In this document: in pieces, positions 6,916 through 11,597 of the stretch
Position numbering within the stretch: the first letter of the stretch is position 1
Layout of the letters: every line of letters starts with the position of its first letter
Source: Opitutus sp. GAS368
GTDB taxonomy: Bacteria; Verrucomicrobiota; Verrucomicrobiia; Opitutales; Opitutaceae
Length of the DNA: 14,124 bases
Direction: 5' to 3'
Assembly: GCA_945862035.1 (NCBI GenBank)
Contig: CAMAXB010000042.1
Coordinates: 1-14,124, forward strand
Translations under genes and position numbers: made by a program
Notes under the pieces: model-generated
The model's input: only the letters and a program-made list of their open reading frames with translations
The model's database searches: none
What the model was told of the DNA's origin: nothing

Positions 6916-7218
6916 ATGTCAGACAAGACCGAATCCACTTCCTCCGGCCAGATGCTCTCCAAGGAGCTTGTGGTCCAGAATAAGATGGGGATTCATGCCC
7001 GCCCGGCGGCGATGATCGTCCGGATTACGAACAAGTTCAAAGCCGACGTTTTTGTCGAAAAGGAAGAGGAACAGGTTAACGGCAAGAGCATCATGGGGCT
7101 CATGATGCTGGCCGCCGGCAAGGGCTCGAAGGTCAAGTTCCTCGCCACCGGCGAGGATGCGGCCCAAATGCTTGCGGAGCTGGAACAGCTGTTTGGCCGC
7201 AAGTTCGACGAGACCTGA
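6916..7218 (+). CDS. ptsH: HPr-family phosphocarrier protein
   Basis: This 100-residue protein is a single HPr fold with a short N-terminal extension. The phosphoryl-accepting histidine is H27 in MGIHARPA, and the regulatory serine is S58 in NGKSIMGLMML. Their spacing of 31 residues equals that of His15 and Ser46 in Bacillus HPr. Both sites being present suggests phosphotransfer from enzyme I and control by HPr kinase/phosphorylase, as in Gram-positive bacteria and many Verrucomicrobiota and Proteobacteria. No enzyme I, HprK or EII gene is adjacent, so it stands alone, divergent from kdsB. Two starts are possible: ATG 6916 (used here) or ATG 6952, which would remove the 12-residue extension and give the usual 88-residue length; neither has a good ribosome binding site. 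A GTAG REP begins three bases after its TGA. Confidence 0.95.
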   Translation: MSDKTESTSSGQMLSKELVVQNKMGIHARPAAMIVRITNKFKADVFVEKEEEQVNGKSIMGLMMLAAGKGSKVKFLATGEDAAQMLAELEQLFGRKFDET

Positions 7219-7221
7219 GTG

Positions 7222-7243
7222 GTAGCCGGGGTCGCTGACCCCG
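7222..7243 (+). repeat. GTAG-type REP element 3
   Basis: GTAGC foot and a perfect seven-pair stem, CGGGGTC-GCT-GACCCCG. It begins three bases after the HPr stop codon and is the left border of the composite element that ends at 7432. Confidence 0.8.
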
Positions 7244-7256
7244 TGGATTGAGGTGG

Positions 7257-7331
7257 AGTGGCTTGCCCTCAAGCCGCTGGATTGAATGCCGTCGCCGTTT
7301 CGATCGAGCCAGCGCGTTGGCGGCAACACGC
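7257..7331. repeat. inverted pair of TTG-AGGG-CAA hairpins in the composite element
   Basis: The hairpin at 7257-7278 (minus orientation, GGCTTG-CCCT-CAAGCC core) and the one at 7312-7331 (plus orientation, GCGCGTTG-GCGG-CAACACGC, degraded cap) are separated by 33 bases, as at 2959-3033. The minus-strand flank of the first (ACTCCACC) matches the flank of the hairpin at 7698-7719 (GCTCCACC), although the stems differ. Confidence 0.7.
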
Positions 7332-7432
7332 TTCCCCGTTCCGCCCCGCTGGGCGGCCGGTACGGGTCGGGGATTCTCGCTTCGCAAAATCTCGGCCCGC
7401 AGCTCAGCACCGGCCTCAGCGAGGCCAGCGAC
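7306..7432 (+). repeat. hairpin-string module, copy A, ending in REP 4
   Basis: About 127 bases are closely repeated at 7693-7821. In order it contains the TTG...CAA hairpin, a CCGCCCC-GCT-GGGCGG hairpin, a GATTCTCGC-TTC-GCAAAATC hairpin and, at 7411-7432, a minus-orientation REP with a perfect GGCCTC-AGC-GAGGCC stem and a changed foot (GTCGC for GTAGC). Open frames across it are not conserved in position between copies and are judged noncoding. Confidence 0.75.
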
Positions 7433-7483
7433 AAGGACAGCCCACGACCCGACGAGCAACAATCGGGTGGGCCCGGGTTCTAG

Positions 7484-7600
7484 GCACGCATCGTCGGACC
7501 GGCCTCAGCGTGGCCAGCTACATCGATCCGTCTGAAAAACGCTTTGAAGGATGGCGGTCGGACAAGCTGGGGTCGTTGACCCCGGTCCGATGACGCACGC
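7484..7600. repeat. inverted REP doublet (REP 5 at 7499-7521 minus, REP 6 at 7564-7584 plus) with extended arms
   Basis: REP 5 has the full GTAGCTGG foot; REP 6 has CAAGCTGG and a perfect GGGGTC-GTT-GACCCC stem. Outside both hairpins the arms share CCGGTCCGA followed by a related GATGACGCACGC-type stretch, so the similarity extends beyond the REP core by about 15 bases on each side. The 42 bases between them carry no recognised signal. Confidence 0.7.
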
Positions 7601-7628
7601 ATGGCGCGCTTCGCGCGCGCGGAGGCGC

Positions 7629-7679
7629 GATCTCAGATTTGAAATTTGAGATTTGAGATTCCGCGGGCAGCGCCCGCGG
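7629..7679. repeat. A/T word repeat (AAATTTGAGATT type) plus adjoining GC hairpin
   Basis: Bases 7629-7660 are overlapping seven-base words (GATTTGA, AATTTGA, GATTTGA), followed at once by CCGCGGGC-AGC-GCCCGCGG (7661-7679), a perfect eight-pair hairpin. A reverse-complement relative lies at 10979-11003, also beside a small GC hairpin. Confidence 0.65.
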
Positions 7680-7692
7680 CCGAGCGGCTTTC

Positions 7693-7821
7693 GAGCCAGC
7701 GTGTTGAGGGCAACACGCTCCACCGTTCCGCCCTGCTGGGCGGCCGGTACGGGTCCGAGATTTTCGCTACGCGAAATCGAGGCCCGCACCTCGGACGGGC
7801 CTCAGCGAGGCCAGCTGCTAC
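7693..7821 (+). repeat. hairpin-string module, copy B, ending in REP 7
   Basis: This is the second copy of the module at 7306-7432. Its first hairpin is perfect (AGCGTGTTG-AGGG-CAACACGCT, 7698-7719), then CCGCCC-TGCT-GGGCGG, then GATTTTCGC-TAC-GCGAAATC, then REP 7 (7798-7821, minus). The REP foot reads GTAGCAGCTGG, three bases longer than the others, and its TAG is the stop codon of tatD. Confidence 0.78.
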
Positions 7822-8615
7822 ACCAAATCAAAGAATGCGCGTGCGGTCGCGGTGGTGGTCTGCGCCAGCTTGGCAAAATCGACCCCGAGGGTGGCGGCCG
7901 CAAATTCCGCGGTGTGGCGCACAAACGCCGGTTCGTTGGGTTTACCCCGGTGGGGCGCGGGCGTCAGGTAGGGCGCGTCTGTCTCCAGCATCAACCGGTC
8001 GAGCCCCTGCCGAATCATGGCCTGACGCACGGCCTCGGCGCTCGTGTAGGTGACAATGCCGGTGATCGAGCCGAAGCCTCCGCGGTGCAGCAGGGTCTCC
8101 ATTTCGGCGGGGCCTTCGACGAAGCAATGGAAGACCACGCGTTTCCAGTCGACCCCGCTGGCATCGATCAGCGCCACGCACTCGGCGAATGCGCCGCGTG
8201 AGTGCACCACGACCGGACAGCCGCGTTCGCGGGCGAAGGCGAGGGCGGCGCGGAAGGCGTCCTGCTGCCAGCCAAACGCGCGCTCGGCCGCAGCGGTCTC
8301 CTTCGGGAGGTGAAAGCGATCGAGTCCGATCTCGCCCAGCGCCACGGGCTGTACCCGGGAATCCTCCCAGAAGGCCGGCATGGCCGCGATCTCCTCCTCC
8401 CAGCGCTCGTTCACGCTGCACGGGTGCAGCCCAACGGTGTGGTGCACGAACCCGCGGTGGATGGTGGCCAACTCGCGGTAAAGAGCCCAGTCGTCGGAGG
8501 ACGTGCCAATCGTGACCATGGCCTCGACTCCGCCCGCGCGCGCCCGCGCCAGCGTCGCTTCAAGCGTGCCGCCCCGCGCAAAAGTTTCGAGATGAGTGTG
8601 GGTATCGATGAGCAT
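7818..8615 (-). CDS. tatD: TatD-family metal-dependent hydrolase (putative DNase)
   Basis: This 265-residue TIM-barrel protein of the amidohydrolase superfamily belongs to the TatD family, whose studied members are 3'-5' DNA exonucleases/DNases and D-Tyr-tRNA-related hydrolases. Metal ligands are visible: H6 and H8 in DTHTHL, E95 in GEIGLD, H138 in VVHSR, H163 in FHCF and D213 in ETDAPYL. The C-terminal HRGKPNEP motif (222-229) is typical. Despite the historic name the family has no role in Tat secretion. The start at MLIDTHTH is where the family begins; no ribosome binding site is evident. The stop TAG lies inside REP 7. It is the last gene of a minus-strand series, 81 bases after the M32 peptidase, with a long inverted repeat between them. 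Confidence 0.93.
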   Translation of the reverse strand: MLIDTHTHLETFARGGTLEATLARARAGGVEAMVTIGTSSDDWALYRELATIHRGFVHHTVGLHPCSVNERWEEEIAAMPAFWEDSRVQPVALGEIGLDRFHLPKETAAAERAFGWQQDAFRAALAFARERGCPVVVHSRGAFAECVALIDASGVDWKRVVFHCFVEGPAEMETLLHRGGFGSITGIVTYTSAEAVRQAMIRQGLDRLMLETDAPYLTPAPHRGKPNEPAFVRHTAEFAAATLGVDFAKLAQTTTATARAFFDLV

Positions 8616-8635
8616 GGCGGAAAACCAGAATGACT

Positions 8636-8697
8636 AAATCCGAAGGACGAAGAGGCTCAATCGCCAAGCGGCCCCGGTTGCTTCGTCATTCGGATTT
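8636..8697 (-). repeat. 17-base inverted repeat (stem-loop) between the M32 peptidase and tatD
   Basis: AAATCCGAAGGACGAAG (8636-8652) pairs with CTTCGTCATTCGGATTT (8681-8697) at 16 of 17 positions around a 28-base loop. A third piece, GAATGAC at 8628-8634, repeats part of the right arm's complement, so a competing fold is possible in the mRNA. The right arm touches the peptidase stop codon. It may act as an intercistronic processing, stability or attenuation element, or be another dispersed word repeat. Confidence 0.65.
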
Positions 8698-10196
8698 CAT
8701 TTCGCATAGAGCGGCAAATAGCGCTCCCGCAGGTAGGCCAGCAGCGGCTGCGGGCTCAGCTCGGTTCCCGTGACCTCGCGCACGAGCGCGCGGGCGTCGA
8801 GGCGCCGGCCCTGGGCATGGATGCGGGTGCGCAGCCAGCCGAGCAGGCGGCTGAAGTCGCCGCGCGCAAAGTCCTCCTCCAGCGCCGGATGTTCCGACCG
8901 GACCTGGGTCCAGAGCTGGGCTGCCATCATGTTGCCGAGACAGTAGCTGGGAAAATAGCCGAACGCGCCGCCGCTCCAATGGACGTCTTGCAGCACGCCC
9001 TCGCGGTCGTTCGCCGGTGTGAGTCCGAGCAGTTCCTGCGAAAGGGAGTTCCAGGCGGCCGGCAGGTCGGCCACCGCCAGCTCGCCGGAGAACAGGCGCC
9101 GCTCGATGTCGAAGCGCAGCAGGATGTGGAGGTTGTAGTGGATTTCGTCCGACTCGACGCGGATGAGCGTCGGCTCCACCGCGTTGACCGCGAGATAAAG
9201 TTCCTCGGACGAGACGCCGGCCAAGGGTCCGGGAAAGAGCGCCCGGAAGCGGGGCTCGAAGTGCCGCCAGAAGGCGCGGCCGCGCGCGACCTGATTTTCC
9301 CAAAGCCGACTCTGCGACTCGTGGACGGCCATGCCGGCATTCTCGCCGAGCGGCGTGCCCTGATGCTCGAGTGGAAGCCCCTGCTCATAGAGGCCATGGC
9401 CGGTTTCGTGGATCGAGCCAAAAAGGGAGTCCAGCGGGCTATCCGGATCGAACCGGGTTGTCATGCGAATATCCTCGCCGGAGCCGGAGCAGAAGGGGTG
9501 GAGCGAGACATCGATCCGACCACGTCGGTAATTGAAGCCGAGGCCCGCGGTGACCTCCCGCAGAAAAACCTCCTGCTGCGCGAGCGGAAAGCCGCGCAGC
9601 AGAGCCGGGTTGGCGCGGACGGGAGAAGCCGCGATCTGCTGCACGAGGGGCAGCAGGCCTTGCTTGAGCTCGGCGAAGAGGGCGCCAATCCGTGCCGCGT
9701 CCATCCCCGGGTCGTGCTGGTCGATGGCGTAGTCGTAGGGCCGTTCACCCCAGCCGAGGTAGGTGGCCTCGCGCCGTGTGAGCGCGAGGTGCTGCTCAAG
9801 AAAGGGTGCATAGGCGGCGAAATCCGACCTTGTCCGCGCATCGGCCCAGGCATGGTAGGCCGCACTGCAGAGTCGGGCCTTCTCGGCGACAAAGGCCGCT
9901 GGCAGCTTGGTCACCCGATCGTAGTCGCGCCGCGCCGCGCGGACCACCACCTGCGCGGCCGCATCGAGCCCGCCCTGGATCGCCGGTTGTTCAAGCTCGG
10001 TCAGCAGGCGGCCGATCTCCGGGTGCGCGGAGGCCTCGTGGTCGAGCTCGGCGAGGAGCGCGAGCTGTTCGGCCCGCAGGTCGGCGCTGTCCGCTGGAAG
10101 GAAGACCTGCTCGTCCCAGCCGAGCAGACCGGAGACCGTGCCGAGGACGTGGGCTCGCTTGAGGAGAAGGACCAGCTGCACATACGAGTCGGGCAT
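8697..10196 (-). CDS. M32-family metallocarboxypeptidase (carboxypeptidase Taq type)
   Basis: This 499-residue zinc carboxypeptidase removes C-terminal residues from peptides in the cytoplasm. The length is standard for M32. Diagnostic motifs are in order: HPF (233-235), DIRMTTR (242-248, the DxRxT motif), the zinc site HETGH (263-267), third ligand E293 in HESQSR, IRVESDEIHYNLHI (345-358), and GVLQDVHW (400-407) followed by GYFPSYCLGN (413-422). All catalytic residues look intact. I start at MPDSYVQL, where the family begins and where GGAG lies three bases upstream. The open frame continues upstream for 76 more codons, but that part is low-complexity Arg/Pro-rich sequence. It precedes tatD in the same direction. 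A housekeeping peptide-recycling role is likely. Confidence 0.95.
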   Translation of the reverse strand: MPDSYVQLVLLLKRAHVLGTVSGLLGWDEQVFLPADSADLRAEQLALLAELDHEASAHPEIGRLLTELEQPAIQGGLDAAAQVVVRAARRDYDRVTKLPAAFVAEKARLCSAAYHAWADARTRSDFAAYAPFLEQHLALTRREATYLGWGERPYDYAIDQHDPGMDAARIGALFAELKQGLLPLVQQIAASPVRANPALLRGFPLAQQEVFLREVTAGLGFNYRRGRIDVSLHPFCSGSGEDIRMTTRFDPDSPLDSLFGSIHETGHGLYEQGLPLEHQGTPLGENAGMAVHESQSRLWENQVARGRAFWRHFEPRFRALFPGPLAGVSSEELYLAVNAVEPTLIRVESDEIHYNLHILLRFDIERRLFSGELAVADLPAAWNSLSQELLGLTPANDREGVLQDVHWSGGAFGYFPSYCLGNMMAAQLWTQVRSEHPALEEDFARGDFSRLLGWLRTRIHAQGRRLDARALVREVTGTELSPQPLLAYLRERYLPLYAK

Positions 10197-10462
10197 GACT
10201 CCAGCCAACGGTGCCGGCGGGCGCGGGGCAAGCCGCGGGACGCTCGGCCACCGGCGTTCTGCACGGACGTCATGAGAGTGTTTTCGCCGCTCGCTTCGAG
10301 ACTGAGCCGGGCGCAGCCGTGGTTGATCCGCCCTGCGAGCCTGCCTTGGCCGGTGCCGCCGGCGGTGAGGAGACGGGTGAGCGGGTTCATGGACGGATCG
10401 CCCAGGAACCGCGAACGCGGGCAAAAGTTGCAGGCGATTGCCGCCGGCCCGACCTCGTGGGA
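10197..10462. other. intergenic region without a supported gene
   Basis: 266 bases upstream of the M32 gene contain no gene I can support. Minus-strand frames with good GC third-position bias exist (for example one beginning MNPLTRLLTAGG at 10390), but they run on into the M32 gene out of frame. The M32 promoter is expected here; no clear -35/-10 pair was found. Confidence 0.4.
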
Positions 10463-10726
10463 TCAGACCTTGGCGCTATTGTCGCACTTGAAATGCACTT
10501 GGGAGCGACGCATGGCGTGGGCCTTGAGGGCGGACACGCTCGCGGGGTCCTTCGATTTCACGAGAAAGCGCTCGCGCTGGGTTTCCTCCGCCTCGTCGAG
10601 GGCGGCTGCGACGGCGAGGAGCAGCAGCCGCTCGGCATTGCCCGGCAGGCGGTGCCGCGGGAAACCCGCGTGGGTGGCAAGCCAGCCAACGAAGCTTGGG
10701 AAGGAGGTGACGGGAGCAGCGGACAC
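10463..10726 (-). CDS. small hypothetical protein, 87 residues
   Basis: I do not recognise the family. Reading from a GTG at 10726 gives MSAAPVTSFPSFVGWLATHAG at the N-terminus, a hydrophobic helix-like RLLLLAVAAALDEAEE segment around residues 33-48, and a basic, polar C-terminus with a single Cys (HFKCDNSAKV). Codons in the last 70 residues are strongly GC at the third position and show ordinary usage, which supports a real gene. The frame is open upstream to an ATG at 10993, but that extension runs over repeat sequence and is Pro/Arg-rich, so a later start is preferred. No ribosome binding site is obvious before the GTG. It lies among minus-strand genes, between a two-TM hypothetical and the M32 peptidase, with about 270-290 bases on either side, so it is probably transcribed alone. 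Confidence 0.55.
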   Translation of the reverse strand: MSAAPVTSFPSFVGWLATHAGFPRHRLPGNAERLLLLAVAAALDEAEETQRERFLVKSKDPASVSALKAHAMRRSQVHFKCDNSAKV

Positions 10727-10800
10727 GGGGGGATTCTGCGGCAGATCGCCGCCGCGAGTCAACGCGCGCGCACGGGCGGGAGGCGGATCTGGCCTTTGCC

Positions 10801-10830
10801 CGCGAATCCACGCGAATCGGCATGAATTTC
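10801..10830. repeat. CGCGAATC word repeat, copy 2
   Basis: CGCGAATCCA, CGCGAATCGG and CATGAATTTC follow one another, matching the phrase at 5951-5979. It lies in the 294-base gap between two minus-strand hypothetical genes. Confidence 0.6.
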
Positions 10831-10978
10831 GGAAGGGTACCCCGAACCCGCGTCCGCGGCGGCCCGGGGAAAAACGCGCGGCAGCGCGATTTGCAAAATC
10901 CGGGCTGCCTGGAGTTGAGGGCGGCGCACTCGCCCCCTTTGCGCGTCCTTGCGTGGGAATCGCGGACGCCAAACGCCG

Positions 10979-11003
10979 AATCTCAAATTTCAAATTTCAA
11001 ATC
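10979..11003. repeat. A/T word repeat, copy 2
   Basis: AATCTCAAATTTCAAATTTC and the next five bases are the reverse-complement counterpart of 7634-7660. A small GC hairpin (AGCGC-GCA-GCGCT, 11004-11016) adjoins it, and the stop codon of the next gene follows five bases later. Confidence 0.6.
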
Positions 11004-11020
11004 AGCGCGCAGCGCTACCC

Positions 11021-11566
11021 TCAGCCTTCCTTGGGGATCGGTGCCAGCCGGACCTTCGCGTGGGCGAGGGCGTCGAGGACCCGGCGTTCCTCGCGGAGGG
11101 GCCACCAGTCGTAGAGGAAAATCTCCAGCGGCCGCCACATCGCGACCCAGCCGCCGATCACGAGGCTTTCGCTGAGAATGGAGGCGAGGGTGTGATCCCA
11201 AGTGAGGCCGATGAATTCACCCAAGCCGAGGCAGGCCGCGAGAAAGAAAATCCCGATCACCAGGCTGGTCCGGCCGCGGCGCAGGAGCAGGCGCAGGTCG
11301 CGTTGCTTGACCGCGGTCCTTTCGCGAAAGAAATGGCGCACCGCGGATTCAAGCACCGCCGCGCGGCTCGGTTCGGGCGCGACCTTGAGGTGAACGATGA
11401 TCTCGTACGGAAGCTGAAGCCCGAGCTCGCGCGCAGAACCCATGATGAAGGCCTCGGCGTCATCATCCAGATCGCGCTCGATAAAGGGCGAGGGATCCAG
11501 CGAGTTGAACAACTGCCCGAGTTCGCGCAGCCGGACCTGGATACGGGCGTGATGCGAGTCGGCCAT
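11021..11566 (-). CDS. conserved-looking hypothetical protein with two membrane segments
   Basis: This 181-residue protein has a soluble N-terminal part (1-95) and two predicted transmembrane helices at about 100-120 (SLVIGIFFLAACLGLGEFIG) and 129-147, followed by a short C-terminal tail. Conspicuous motifs are SLDPSPFIERDLDDDAEAF (22-40) and VAMWRPLEIFLYDWWPL (141-157). I recall the same pair of motifs in uncharacterised proteins of other bacteria, but I know no function and give none. The second helix and the following WRPLEIFLYDWWPL stretch suggest an amphipathic segment at the inner membrane. It starts 31 bases after the stop of the EEP-family gene in the same direction, so the two are probably cotranscribed. 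The start ATG is the only reasonable one before the LFNSLDPSPF block. Confidence 0.85.
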   Translation of the reverse strand: MADSHHARIQVRLRELGQLFNSLDPSPFIERDLDDDAEAFIMGSARELGLQLPYEIIVHLKVAPEPSRAAVLESAVRHFFRERTAVKQRDLRLLLRRGRTSLVIGIFFLAACLGLGEFIGLTWDHTLASILSESLVIGGWVAMWRPLEIFLYDWWPLREERRVLDALAHAKVRLAPIPKEG

Positions 11567-11597
11567 GATCAGTTTCCGGGCGGGAACGACCCGGGTG

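Noticed and set aside
7248..7593. Open frames in the HPr-tatD junction (about 60-110 residues)
   Set aside because: They read through REP and hairpin repeats in several frames at once and their translations are Arg/Pro-rich repeat products.
152..7821. CRISPR array considered for the repeat-rich junctions
   Set aside because: Units are not evenly spaced, appear in both orientations and have no unique spacers of constant length; no cas gene is present.
10001..10390. Minus-strand frame starting MNPLTRLLTAGG with coding-like third-position GC
   Set aside because: It overlaps the well-supported M32 gene by about 195 bases in another frame, has no recognisable motif, and GC bias alone is weak evidence at this composition.
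10888..10925. GATTTGCAAAATC followed by GTTGAGGGC as a decayed copy of the hairpin-string module
   Set aside because: Order and spacing differ from copies A and B and the stems are short; too weak to call.
8817..11114. Very long plus-strand open frame opposite the M32 gene
   Set aside because: It is the antisense shadow of a GC-rich gene with all M32 motifs on the minus strand; its translation shows no family features and crosses noncoding repeats.
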